The notes beneath the pieces are model-generated. The model did no database searches and was not told the DNA's origin. It was given only the letters and a program-made list of their open reading frames with translations. A stretch of DNA of 64,000 bases from Chitinophaga ginsengisoli (GTDB lineage Bacteria; Bacteroidota; Bacteroidia; Chitinophagales; Chitinophagaceae), in assembly GCF_003014595.1 (NCBI RefSeq), contig NZ_PYGK01000004.1, forward strand, positions 434,001 to 498,000, written 5' to 3'. The position numbers were made by a program, and so were the translations under genes. The stretch's first letter is position 1; each line of letters opens with the position of its first letter. Below, one piece after another: positions 17,644 through 26,106 of this stretch.

Positions 17644-17792
17644 GGTTTCAGGTGGGAATCGCTGGCCTAAGTTGTTTGAAGCTGCCCCCACGATTGATAG
17701 GGGTTTAATACATGTTCCAAAGCCCATACGATTGCCAAAGCCCAATAGCACGTAGCTTCAAAGAACTCAGCCAGTGATCCCAGCCTGAAACC
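17644..17792. repeat. Inverted-repeat element, copy 2
   Basis: The left arm 17644-17682 begins GGTTTCAGGTGGGAAT. The right arm 17755-17792 ends CCCAGCCTGAAACC. The arms match those of copy 1, but in crossed fashion: its left arm is closest to the complement of copy 1's right arm (shared CAAACAACTTAGGCC), and its right arm to the complement of copy 1's left arm (shared GTTCTTTGAAG). The two copies therefore form one nested palindrome over 17354-17792. Confidence 0.75.
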
Positions 17793-18440
17793 GAGGTATG
17801 GCTATGAGCAAAACATGTATTACAGTCTTCAGTATATAAACCACGCAAAGCAGATAATCAAACAGCCCTCAATACACGAGTAGCAGCAGTCAATTCGTAA
17901 TCCTTCACACCTTTCTGCATGTATATCCTGGCACCAACTTCGTTAATCCCTGTTCTTTAATTTCCGTTTAACTTTTATTTCCTGAGTATCATGGAAAGTT
18001 GTAATATTGATATAGAGCAACTGAAATCTAAACACTAAAAATCGAGCACTAAAAGTCGAAAATCTACAACCGGGCACACCCGGTGTTACCCGAGTAATCA
18101 AAGAGTTGGAAATCCAGTAATGACGCGGTAAATCGCGAGTTGCCGCATGTCTTGCAGTTACAAAAATGAACGCATGAGTTAAGCAAATTTATCTGTCAGG
18201 TTAGCTATATCTACTGATGAACAATGTACGTATTCCATGAACGCTACAAAGAGTTAATCTTTTGCCTTCGGTCTCCGGGGGATGATATGTCGTGACGGTA
18301 CACAGCCCCACCCACTGTAGTACGGCCACTGATAATTGTCGTCAGCCGGCGCTGAATAAGTCGCCTGTGGCCAGCACATTTATCATCAGCTGATCAGCTA
18401 ATAATATCTTCATTTTATCGAAATCTAAATCTTATAATGT
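17793..18440. other. Non-coding gap upstream of the first M57 peptidase gene
   Basis: About 650 bases without a supportable gene. Visible structure is limited to a short direct repeat (CACTAAAAATCGAG then CACTAAAAGTCGAA, about 18034-18062) and a small hairpin ACCGGGcacaCCCGGT near 18068. I see no tRNA-like fold and no clear promoter, although the peptidase promoter must lie near the right end. Confidence 0.5.
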
Positions 18441-19271
18441 ATGCGCAAACACACATTAACGGCCCTCTTTTGCCTGGTGGCAGGAGCAAGCGCCTGTATC
18501 GTTTCCTGTAAAAAAGAAAACGCACCCGCTAAGAGCACTAATGAAGCAGGTGTGTCACAGACAACACTCGACCAGATCAGTGCCCTCGGATTCAGCACTG
18601 CTGAAGTACGTAAAGTAGATGGCGGTTATCTCGTAGAAGGCGACATCTTACTAAGCGAAAACGACCTTACCACAAAGGTGAACAGTCCCTTCCTGCGTAC
18701 TGCTAAAGAAGAGCAATATCGCACCAACAACCTGGTGACCGGTTTACCACGCGTGATCACCATCAAGGTATCCAACCTGGGCACTGCTTTCGTAGCAGGT
18801 ACAGATACCGCTATTGCACGTTATAACAGGTTAGGACTGACCATCAGCTTCAGACGTATCACCAGCGGTACTGCTAATATCACTATCTCTGGTTTCAACC
18901 AGGGACCAAGTGGTGGTTTCATCACCCTGGGATCTTCCGGTTTCCCTACCAGCAGTGGTAATCCTTACAACTCTATTCAGATGAACACCAACGCAGCAGC
19001 ATACGGTTCCAATCCAAATGTATTGTATGTAGGATCTGTGATCCAGCACGAAATTGGTCACTGTATCGGGTTCCGTCATACCGATTACTTTAACCGCGCA
19101 CTCAGCTGCGGAGGTACTGCTACGAACGAAGGTTCTGCAGGCGTAGGCGCGATCCTGATCCCTGGCACACCAAGCGGTTTGAGCGCCAACTCCTGGATGC
19201 TGTCCTGCTCTAACGGTGGCAACCGCACCTTCAATGCGAACGATATCACTGCATTGAACTATTTGTATTAA
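18441..19271 (+). CDS. M57-type (HEIGH) metallopeptidase lipoprotein, copy 1
   Basis: 276 residues. The N terminus ends in a lipobox-like IVSC followed by KK, so it is likely a lipoprotein. The catalytic zinc motif HEIGHCIGFRH spans 203-213 (HExxHxxGxxH), followed by TD. SWML near 252 is a plausible Met-turn, as in metzincins. This matches the dual-action HEIGH metallopeptidase (M57) family. Residues 40-90 resemble a propeptide (LSENDLTTKVNSPFLR). The substrate is presumably extracellular protein. Its tandem paralogue begins 108 bp downstream. Confidence 0.85.
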   Translation: MRKHTLTALFCLVAGASACIVSCKKENAPAKSTNEAGVSQTTLDQISALGFSTAEVRKVDGGYLVEGDILLSENDLTTKVNSPFLRTAKEEQYRTNNLVTGLPRVITIKVSNLGTAFVAGTDTAIARYNRLGLTISFRRITSGTANITISGFNQGPSGGFITLGSSGFPTSSGNPYNSIQMNTNAAAYGSNPNVLYVGSVIQHEIGHCIGFRHTDYFNRALSCGGTATNEGSAGVGAILIPGTPSGLSANSWMLSCSNGGNRTFNANDITALNYLY

Positions 19272-19379
19272 TCCCGCTATCAGGAGAACAGCATTTGATA
19301 TCAGGCAAACTGGTATTACATCATTAACCCCCTGATGCATGAGCACAATCTGTATAAAATATTAAAACATTTAAACGAT

Positions 19380-20195
19380 ATGCGTAAGCACGTAATAGGC
19401 GCCTTCATCTGCCTGCTGGCAGGCACATTGATGGTCTCCTGTAAAAAAGATGCGGTAAAATCGACGACGGCATCAGAGATCTCTGACGAAACAAAAGCGA
19501 AGATCTATGCCCTGGGATTTGGTACTGAAAATGTAAGGAAAGTAGCAGGCGGTTATCTCGTGGAAAATGATATCGTGTTGACAGAAGAAAACCTGAATAC
19601 AAAAGTCAACAGCCCTTTTTTAAGGATCGCTGAAAGCGAGCAGTATCGCACTACCAACCTGGTATCTGTATCAGGTACCCGTAACATTACGGTGCTGGTG
19701 AGCGGTCTTGGCACTGCTTATCAGACAGGTGCTGATACGGCGATTGCCCGTTATAACAGAGCAGGTCTGAGTATCACTTTCTCCCGTATTACCAGTGGTA
19801 CAGCTGATATTACTATCCAGGGTTTCTATCAGGGGCCCAGCGGTGGTTTTATCACATTGGGATCTTCTGGTTTCCCGACAGCAGCAGGCAATCCATATAA
19901 CTCAATCCTGATGAACACACATCCTCAGGCATATGGTTCAAATCCGAATGTATTGTATGTAGGATCTGTGATCCAGCACGAGATCGGTCACTGTATAGGC
20001 TTCCGTCATACAGACTACGACACGCGTGTCAGCTGTAATCAGAATGTAAATGAAGGCGATGCTGGTATAGGTGCTATCCATATCCCCGGAACACCAACAG
20101 GATTTGATGCCAACTCCTGGATGCTGGCATGTTCCAATGGCGGTAATCGTACATTCAATGCAAACGACCTTATTGCACTCAACTATCTGTATTAA
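19380..20195 (+). CDS. M57-type (HEIGH) metallopeptidase lipoprotein, copy 2
   Basis: 271 residues from the ATG at 19380; the frame is open 15 codons further up, but MRKHVIGAFICLLAG aligns with the start of copy 1. The lipobox is MVSC followed by KK. The zinc motif HEIGHCIGFRH and the C terminus SWMLACSNGGNRTFNAND are almost the same as in copy 1. The propeptide-like region is more diverged. A tandem duplication is the simplest explanation. It ends at a strong bidirectional terminator and is probably transcribed together with copy 1. Confidence 0.85.
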   Translation: MRKHVIGAFICLLAGTLMVSCKKDAVKSTTASEISDETKAKIYALGFGTENVRKVAGGYLVENDIVLTEENLNTKVNSPFLRIAESEQYRTTNLVSVSGTRNITVLVSGLGTAYQTGADTAIARYNRAGLSITFSRITSGTADITIQGFYQGPSGGFITLGSSGFPTAAGNPYNSILMNTHPQAYGSNPNVLYVGSVIQHEIGHCIGFRHTDYDTRVSCNQNVNEGDAGIGAIHIPGTPTGFDANSWMLACSNGGNRTFNANDLIALNYLY

Positions 20196-20285
20196 TTCAT
20201 AAGATCACTTATTAGCTGAAGCATGAGCAATGACGATAGTACATGGCAGCATACTTTCAGGTACTGTTGCTGTGACTATCGTCCA

Positions 20286-20330
20286 TAAAAAAGCAGAGAC
20301 GTAGTTATTCACTACGTCTCTGCTTTTTTT
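20286..20330. terminator. Bidirectional terminator between the M57 pair and the methyltransferase gene
   Basis: GCAGAGACGTAG pairs perfectly with CTACGTCTCTGC, with AAAAAA on the left and TTTTTTT on the right. It serves the convergent genes ending at 20195 and 20363. Confidence 0.93.
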
Positions 20331-20362
20331 ATATGGATAATTTAGATGACTGAAGATGCTAT

Positions 20363-21259
20363 CTATTCCGCTTTACACTCATACACAACAGAACTACATC
20401 TATCTACATTTTTCAGTCCTTTCCTGTAAGAAATAAATCCGTTCCAGAAACCTTTAAATAAACCATTACCACCGGTTTTGTATTTCTCACTGAGCAGGCT
20501 CACATAGAATCCATCAAACACCATAGGATGCTTCCGTACGATCCGGATCTTATGTTGTTTCAGTAGGACTTCCATAGAGGAAGGGGAGAAGTGGTACAGA
20601 TGGCGCGGCACATCATAGGCGGCCCAGAAGGCCTGATAATGTTCTGCATCCGGAGATGTATAATTCGGCACAGCAATGATGAGGGAACCTTCCGGTTTCA
20701 GCAAAGTGCGGATCTGTCTTAAGTAGTCGTGCAGGGAATGCACATGTTCAAGTACGTGCCACATGGTGATCGCATCAAACTGTTGCGCCGGAAGGGAGAA
20801 CAGTTCGGATGATGGCAGCGGTTCAATATTATAAAGTGTCTTGGCGTTATTCCTGGCGATGTCGTCAGGTTCCAGGCCGGTGATCTGCCAGCCAAGTTGT
20901 TTCATATAGTGAAGGAAGGCGCCGGTACCGCAACCTATATCCAGGAGCGTACCTTGTTTGAGTCCTGTAGCAGCCTTCACCCAGTTCTGTTTGGAGCGCA
21001 TGGTGATCTTTCTCACGCTGTGGTATAAGCGGTTGATCAATCCCTTGCGGGTCTCAGAATGGGAAATATAATCCTGTGATTGATAGTAACGGCCTATCTC
21101 CGCAGGGCCCGGAACATGTTGGGTAAACCTTCCGCTGCAATGCCCGCAATGATAGATGTCAAACGATTCGCCCGATACAGTATAATCCTTGGCAGTCAGT
21201 ACCTTGTGTATATTGCCTGCCCCACACACCGGGCAGGCGTTATAATAAATAGAAGACAT
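20363..21259 (-). CDS. Class I SAM-dependent methyltransferase with N-terminal zinc ribbon
   Basis: 298 residues. The N terminus holds CPVCG and CGHC, two pairs of cysteines that probably bind zinc. The SAM-binding motif LDIGCGTGAFL lies near 106-116, with LEPD as the acidic ribose contact and MWHVLEHVHSLHDYL downstream. This pattern belongs to UbiE/Coq-like or O-/C-methyltransferases often found in surface polysaccharide loci. The target is unknown. It is a single gene, convergent with the M57 pair and on the same strand as the mutase gene at 21448, which lies upstream of it. Confidence 0.8.
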   Translation of the reverse strand: MSSIYYNACPVCGAGNIHKVLTAKDYTVSGESFDIYHCGHCSGRFTQHVPGPAEIGRYYQSQDYISHSETRKGLINRLYHSVRKITMRSKQNWVKAATGLKQGTLLDIGCGTGAFLHYMKQLGWQITGLEPDDIARNNAKTLYNIEPLPSSELFSLPAQQFDAITMWHVLEHVHSLHDYLRQIRTLLKPEGSLIIAVPNYTSPDAEHYQAFWAAYDVPRHLYHFSPSSMEVLLKQHKIRIVRKHPMVFDGFYVSLLSEKYKTGGNGLFKGFWNGFISYRKGLKNVDRCSSVVYECKAE

Positions 21260-21371
21260 GGCCTAAAAATACAATACTATTATGAATTACAGATAACGAA
21301 ATGATAATTGCACTAACCCTGGCGTATTGACGTTACGTCAGCAAAGGTCCCGGAACGTCAATGTAGAAAGA

Positions 21372-21393
21372 GCCAGTGATCCCACCTGGAACC
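21372..21393. repeat. Solitary arm of the 17.4-kb inverted-repeat family
   Basis: GCCAGTGATCCCACCTGGAACC matches the right arms at 17468-17505 and 17755-17792. No partner arm is visible nearby. A separate 9-bp inverted repeat, ATTGACGTT with AACGTCAAT, lies just before it at 21326-21362. Confidence 0.7.
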
Positions 21394-21447
21394 AAAGCGA
21401 TGCCATCAACATCCCTATAGTCTGGAAGCAATATCATCGACAAAACA

Positions 21448-23001
21448 TCAAACCCCTTTATATTCTCCCCATACCTTCCTCAGCGTATCCGCAATCTCTC
21501 CCAGCGTACAATACGCCTCCACAGCCTCCACGACAATCGGCATGAGATTCTCATCCGTCTGCGCCGCATTCTCCAGTCGCTGCAACAACACAGCCACCGC
21601 TGCATTATCCCGCTTCGCCCGCAGCGCCTGCAGCCGTTCGGTCTGCACCTGCCTGATACTATCATCGATCCGGAACACCTCCGTGCCCACATCCTCGCGC
21701 ACGGCGAATTTATTCATCCCCACAATGATCTTTTCACCATTCTCAATCTCCTGCTGATAACGATAAGCACTCCTTGCTATCTCATCCTGCATAAAGCCTT
21801 GTTCAATTGCACTAACAGCGCCCCCCATCACATCTATCCGCTCAATCAGTTCCCAGGCACGGGACTCCACTTCATTCGTCAGCGCTTCTACATAGAAAGA
21901 CCCTGCCAGCGGATCTACTGTATCCGCAATACCGCTTTCGTATCCTACGATCTGCTGCGTGCGCAAAGCTATACGCGCCGCCGCTTCTGTAGGAAGAGAC
22001 AGTGCCTCATCGTAACCATTGGTATGCAGGGATTGTGTTCCGCCAAGTGTTGCAGCAAGTGTCTGCACCGTGACGCGGACAATATTATTGTGCGGCTGCT
22101 GGGCTGTCAGCGTGCTACCGCCCGTCTGTGTATGGAAACGCAACATCTGCGCCTTAGGATCCGTCGCCCCCATTTCTTTGGTAATATGCGCCCACATGCG
22201 ACGGGCAGCGCGGAATTTGGCCACTTCCTCAAACAGATGATTATGCGCGTTAAAGAAGAAAGAAAGACGGCGGGCAAAGACGTTTATATCCAGTCCCTTG
22301 TCGAGTGCTGCTTTTAGATACGCCTTACCGTTAGCCAGCGTGAATGCCAGCTCCTGCACCGCATTGGCACCCGCTTCGCGGATATGATAGCCGGAAATAG
22401 AGATGGTATTCCATTTTGGTACCTCACGACTGCAATAAGCAAAGATGTCGGTAATCAGCCGCATAGACGGTTTGGGCGGGTAGATGAAGGTACCCCGGGC
22501 AGCATATTCCTTGAGAATATCATTCTGAATAGTACCTGAGATCTTCTTGAGATCAGCGCCCTGCTTTTTCGCCAGGGCAATATATAGCGCAAGTAAGATA
22601 AAGCCGGTAGCGTTGATGGTCATGGACGTGGATATCTCTTCCAGCTGGATGCCTTTGAACAGGCGCTCCATATCCTCGAGGGAGTCGATAGCCACACCGA
22701 CTTTCCCCACTTCACCCTCCGACATGGCGTGATCAGAATCATAACCGATCTGGGTAGGCAGGTCAAACGCCACGCTGAGGCCCATTACCCCTTGTTGTAG
22801 TAAGTAGTGATAACGTTCATTGGAGGCCTCCGCTGTGCTGAATCCTGCATACTGCCGCATTGTCCACAGCTTATCCCGGTACATGGAAGCGTGTACACCC
22901 CTTGTAAAAGGAAACTCACCAGGTAACTCCTGCATCGGCACTGGTTCGGTATATACAGGTGCTATTGTGATACCGGCATCTGTTTTGATACTATCTTTCA
23001 T
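21448..23001 (-). CDS. Acyl-CoA mutase large subunit (methylmalonyl-CoA mutase-like)
   Basis: 517 residues: the catalytic TIM-barrel half only, without the C-terminal B12-binding domain of single-chain mutases. It belongs to the split-subunit type. Conserved elements include [37 protein letters not shown] and [12 protein letters not shown] (H206 corresponds to the catalytic His of methylmalonyl-CoA mutase). R169 matches the Arg that binds the substrate carboxylate. Where classic mutases have RGPY, this one has RGVH at 34-37. Methylmalonyl-CoA/succinyl-CoA isomerisation is the likeliest reaction, but other short-chain acyl-CoA substrates remain possible. No small subunit is in the window. Confidence 0.85.
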   Translation of the reverse strand: MKDSIKTDAGITIAPVYTEPVPMQELPGEFPFTRGVHASMYRDKLWTMRQYAGFSTAEASNERYHYLLQQGVMGLSVAFDLPTQIGYDSDHAMSEGEVGKVGVAIDSLEDMERLFKGIQLEEISTSMTINATGFILLALYIALAKKQGADLKKISGTIQNDILKEYAARGTFIYPPKPSMRLITDIFAYCSREVPKWNTISISGYHIREAGANAVQELAFTLANGKAYLKAALDKGLDINVFARRLSFFFNAHNHLFEEVAKFRAARRMWAHITKEMGATDPKAQMLRFHTQTGGSTLTAQQPHNNIVRVTVQTLAATLGGTQSLHTNGYDEALSLPTEAAARIALRTQQIVGYESGIADTVDPLAGSFYVEALTNEVESRAWELIERIDVMGGAVSAIEQGFMQDEIARSAYRYQQEIENGEKIIVGMNKFAVREDVGTEVFRIDDSIRQVQTERLQALRAKRDNAAVAVLLQRLENAAQTDENLMPIVVEAVEAYCTLGEIADTLRKVWGEYKGV

Positions 23002-23113
23002 ATTCTGATTTTCGTGGAATGATGTCGTAGCAAAAGCAATGTTACATAATTATTACGTTATTGCGGTGGAGCACAAATTTGATAATTTGCAAAAAGTTTT
23101 TTTCTGATAAGCC

Positions 23114-24040
23114 ATGTTTATTTACGCTTTGTTACTACTTACATTCGCCCTGGCTCTGCTAAGCATTTTCCTGGTCTTTGTTGCATCCGGCAGGATTTTC
23201 CGGCATGGTTGGTCCCTGTTTATCCTGGGCCTCTCTCTCGGTTTGTTCATTTATCTCTATGGCACCTGGATCTATCTGAGTGTCGATGCCAAATGGGGAT
23301 TTGGCATATGTCTGCTGCTAACCCTGTTATTGGGTTTCTTTCGAAAAAAGAAAGATACGCCCGTGCCTCGTGTATGGCGTTTTATCGGTAATATGTTCTT
23401 TTCCGCATTGTTCCTGACGCTCAGCATTCTGTACTTTACCGGTACGACTGGAAAGGCGAGAGCCATAGACCTGGCTTTCCCGCTGAAGACAGGCCGGTAT
23501 TTTGTGTTGCAGGGAGGAAAGGGATTGCCCACAAACCTGTTCCACTTCAGCCTGCGTGGCGCAATATATGCTATGGATATCGTGAAGCTAAGGCCCAATG
23601 GTAGCCGGGCGAAGGCAATATTCAGCAGCCGTCTGGAGGACTATGAAATATACGGAGATACACTGTACAGTCCCTGTGCCGGCCGTATTATCAAGGCTAT
23701 CGGGTCTGATCCTGATAATATTCCGCCGGATATGATCAGGGGACCACACAACACCAACCAGGTACTGATAGAAACGGTGAACAGTTACGTATTCCTCGCC
23801 CATCTGAAACAGGGCAGTGTGATCGTGAAAGAAGGAGATGTGGTAAAACAGGGCGATCCCCTGGGATGTGTGGGTAACTCGGGATTCAGTTCAGAACCGC
23901 ATTTACATATACAGGCGCATGTTAAAGTGCCGGGTATACCCTGGTATTTGTCGCCGCCCCGCTATATTCATTTTAACGGAAGAGGGTATCTGCTGTATGA
24001 AGTGATAAGGCCACAGCGGGTACAGATGGTAAAGAAGTAA
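23114..24040 (+). CDS. Membrane-anchored M23-like peptidase domain protein
   Basis: 308 residues. Three to four transmembrane helices occupy residues 1-115. An M23/LytM beta fold follows at about 140-285. The second zinc motif HLHIQAH (SEPHLHIQ) is present, as are the typical SPCAGRI, VLIETVNSYVFLAHL and GDVVKQGDPLG strands. The first motif, normally HxxxD, reads AIYAMDI and lacks His four residues before Asp. It may thus use a different ligand or be inactive. Peptidoglycan cleavage or sensing is the general role. It diverges from the mutase gene. Confidence 0.7.
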   Translation: MFIYALLLLTFALALLSIFLVFVASGRIFRHGWSLFILGLSLGLFIYLYGTWIYLSVDAKWGFGICLLLTLLLGFFRKKKDTPVPRVWRFIGNMFFSALFLTLSILYFTGTTGKARAIDLAFPLKTGRYFVLQGGKGLPTNLFHFSLRGAIYAMDIVKLRPNGSRAKAIFSSRLEDYEIYGDTLYSPCAGRIIKAIGSDPDNIPPDMIRGPHNTNQVLIETVNSYVFLAHLKQGSVIVKEGDVVKQGDPLGCVGNSGFSSEPHLHIQAHVKVPGIPWYLSPPRYIHFNGRGYLLYEVIRPQRVQMVKK

Positions 24041-24042
24041 TT

Positions 24043-24083
24043 GTACAGAAGCTAAGCGGTTAAAATAACCGTTTAGCTTCTGC
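24043..24083. terminator. Bidirectional hairpin overlapping the 3' end of the 24060 gene
   Basis: ACAGAAGCTAAGCGGTTA pairs with TAACCGTTTAGCTTCTG around a very small loop. It overlaps the last codons and the stop of the minus-strand gene. T-tracts on either side are weak, so termination is likely but not certain. Confidence 0.55.
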
Positions 24084-24593
24084 ATTTAATATCTGTGAAG
24101 TCAGTTCGGAAGGAGATGTCTCCGCCTGCAGGAATATTTCGAGTATCTGTTTGTTGAGGTCCATTGCCGTAGCATCAGGAGGAAGCTGGCTGGCTACCTG
24201 ATTGATAATGGTGATGGTTTGTTCTTTCAGCGTTTTTACCGCTTCCCAGGCCATAGGAGACACATATATCTGCTGCGCGATGTTATGCTCGTATTCAGCT
24301 TTGATGGTTTGTATCAGTCCCACCTGCATATCAATGGCTGTTAATCCCGGCTGGAATATACGTCCTATCAGGTTCTGCAGATTAATACGCTCTACCAGCA
24401 ATACCAGGCGCTCATAGGCCTGTAACTGTAATGGCAGGATAGATTTGTCGACAACCGGTTTTGATGCCTTTTCTCCTGGCGCAGGAGTCGCCTCTGGTTT
24501 GCGGATCATGTCTTTTAAGGTCATATAAAGGATGGCCAGTACGCCGGCGCCCAGTACGATAAATAGCAAAGTGCTATTAGAAATGTTGCCCAT
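24060..24593 (-). CDS. Conserved membrane-anchored hypothetical protein (DUF7935-like)
   Basis: 177 residues. One N-terminal transmembrane helix (TLLFIVLGAGVLAILYM) is followed by a Pro/Lys linker and an all-helical domain containing LPLQLQAYERLVLLVERINLQ and IKAEYEHNIAQQIYVS. I recall this pattern as a widespread Bacteroidota family of unknown function (possibly DUF7935); that is memory, not a search. It probably faces the cytoplasm. It lies downstream of the aminotransferase gene but is separated from it by that gene's terminator. Confidence 0.6.
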   Translation of the reverse strand: MGNISNSTLLFIVLGAGVLAILYMTLKDMIRKPEATPAPGEKASKPVVDKSILPLQLQAYERLVLLVERINLQNLIGRIFQPGLTAIDMQVGLIQTIKAEYEHNIAQQIYVSPMAWEAVKTLKEQTITIINQVASQLPPDATAMDLNKQILEIFLQAETSPSELTSQILNAEAKRLF

Positions 24594-24649
24594 TCAGATT
24601 GATTATTACAGGTGCAAATATATGGAAATGAATTAATATGCAAGGGTTT

Positions 24650-24690
24650 CCCAAAATAGAAAGCTCCGGTATTCGTGATACCGGAGCTTC
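24650..24690 (-). terminator. Terminator of the aminotransferase gene
   Basis: AAGCTCCGGTAT pairs with ATACCGGAGCTT. On the minus strand the stem is followed by a T-rich run. Confidence 0.8.
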
Positions 24691-24713
24691 AAATATAAAT
24701 GATGATTCAACGA

Positions 24714-25913
24714 TCAGCTTAATTGTGCAAATCCTGCTTTCAGGCGTTTCATACCTTCCTCCAGTTTCGCCATGGAAGTGGCATAGGAGAGACGGATACA
24801 GTTGGGTTGTTCAAATGCTGCGCCGGTCACGGTAGATACGTTCACCTTATGCAGCAGGTACATGCAGACATCATCTGCATTATTGATCACCTCACCGTCG
24901 TAAGATTTACCAAAGAATGCGCTTACATCCGGGAACATATAGAAGGCGCCGTCCGGCTCGATCAGTTGCAGACCAGGAATGTTGCTGAGCTGTTCGAAAA
25001 CAAAGGCACGTCTTTTCCTGAACTCGTCTACCATAGCATGTGCAGTGCTCAGATCGCCATTGAGCGCGGTAACAGCGGCTCGCTGGGTGATGGAGCTGGT
25101 GGCAGAAGTGAACTGGCTCTGGATATTCTCGGCGGCTTTAGCTACTGACTTCGGAGCGGCCAGGTAACCCAGACGCCATCCGGTCATGGCAAAACCTTTA
25201 CTGAGACCGTTGATGATGATGGTACGTTCCTGCATGCCTTCAAACTGGGCAATGCTTTCATGTTTACCAACATAGTTGATATATTCATAGATCTCGTCTG
25301 CCATGATATAGATCTGGGGATGCTTTGCAAATACATCCGCCAGCGCTTTCAGCTCTTCCTTGCTATAGACGGAGCCGGTTGGATTACACGGAGAAGAGAA
25401 CATAAATAGTTTCGTCTTTGGTGTAATAGCTGCTTCCAGCTGGGCAGGCGTGATTTTATATTTGTTTTCGATACTGCATGGAACGAATACCACTTCACCC
25501 TGGCAAAGTTTCACCAATTCTGAGTAAGTAACCCAGTAGGGGGTAGGGATGATCACTTCGTCGCCAGGATTGATGATACTCAGTACAGCGTTGGCAATGC
25601 TCTGCTTGGCACCTGTTGATACTACTATCTGTTCAGGCGTATATTCCAGGCCGTTATCGCGCTGCAGCTTGTACACTACAGCCTTACGCAGTTCCGGAAT
25701 ACCGGCAACAGGCGTATAATGTGTAAAGCCTTCATCAATGGCTTTCTTTGCTGCCTCCCTGATATGGGCAGGTGTATCAAAATCGGGCTCTCCTATGCTC
25801 AGATCTACAATGTCTATACCCTGGGCTTTCAGCTCACGGCTTAATTTAGCCATCTTAATCGTCTGAGGCTCGGAAATCCTCGACAGCCTTTCGGCGAGTT
25901 CCATTTCCTTCAT
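24714..25913 (-). CDS. Class I/II pyridoxal-phosphate aminotransferase (aspartate aminotransferase-like)
   Basis: 399 residues from the ATG at 25913; a TTG two codons upstream is possible. The PLP lysine is K239 in GLSKGFAMTGWR. Other conserved parts are LSIGEPDFDTP, STGAKQ (phosphate grip), SSPCNPTG (N177) and MADEIYE (D206). The pattern is that of the subgroup I-gamma aspartate aminotransferases, which move the amino group between aspartate and 2-oxoglutarate and may accept other amino acids. A single-gene unit, with a TAGGTTTG promoter element upstream and its own terminator. Confidence 0.88.
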   Translation of the reverse strand: MKEMELAERLSRISEPQTIKMAKLSRELKAQGIDIVDLSIGEPDFDTPAHIREAAKKAIDEGFTHYTPVAGIPELRKAVVYKLQRDNGLEYTPEQIVVSTGAKQSIANAVLSIINPGDEVIIPTPYWVTYSELVKLCQGEVVFVPCSIENKYKITPAQLEAAITPKTKLFMFSSPCNPTGSVYSKEELKALADVFAKHPQIYIMADEIYEYINYVGKHESIAQFEGMQERTIIINGLSKGFAMTGWRLGYLAAPKSVAKAAENIQSQFTSATSSITQRAAVTALNGDLSTAHAMVDEFRKRRAFVFEQLSNIPGLQLIEPDGAFYMFPDVSAFFGKSYDGEVINNADDVCMYLLHKVNVSTVTGAAFEQPNCIRLSYATSMAKLEEGMKRLKAGFAQLS

Positions 25914-25947
25914 ATACAATAACTGTTTTATAGGGTTAACTTGGAGA

Positions 25948-25955
25948 CAAACCTA
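25948..25955 (-). promoter_or_regulatory. Candidate -7 promoter element of the aminotransferase gene
   Basis: On the minus strand TAGGTTTG matches TAnnTTTG exactly, 34 bases before the ATG. No clear -33 TTTG lies at the right distance. Confidence 0.35.
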
Positions 25956-26033
25956 CAATAAATTTGCAAGTGTCATAGTATAAAAAAAAGAAAGCTATAA
26001 TGGAGAAATGCGATGTACAGAGATACACTGTAA

Positions 26034-26076
26034 CAAAAAAGCAGCCGGGACCAACTTTGCTGTTGATCCCGGCTGC
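26034..26076 (-). terminator. Terminator of the DUF4397 gene
   Basis: GCAGCCGGGA pairs with TCCCGGCTGC. On the minus strand it is followed by TTTTTTG, shortly after the stop at 26107. Confidence 0.88.
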
Positions 26077-26106
26077 CTGGGTGTGTATATACGCAGTTTT
26101 TACAGA

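Noticed and set aside
17322..18440. tRNA or other structured RNA gene in the long gap
   Set aside because: I looked for cloverleaf-like folds and CCA ends and found none. The visible structure is explained by the inverted-repeat elements.
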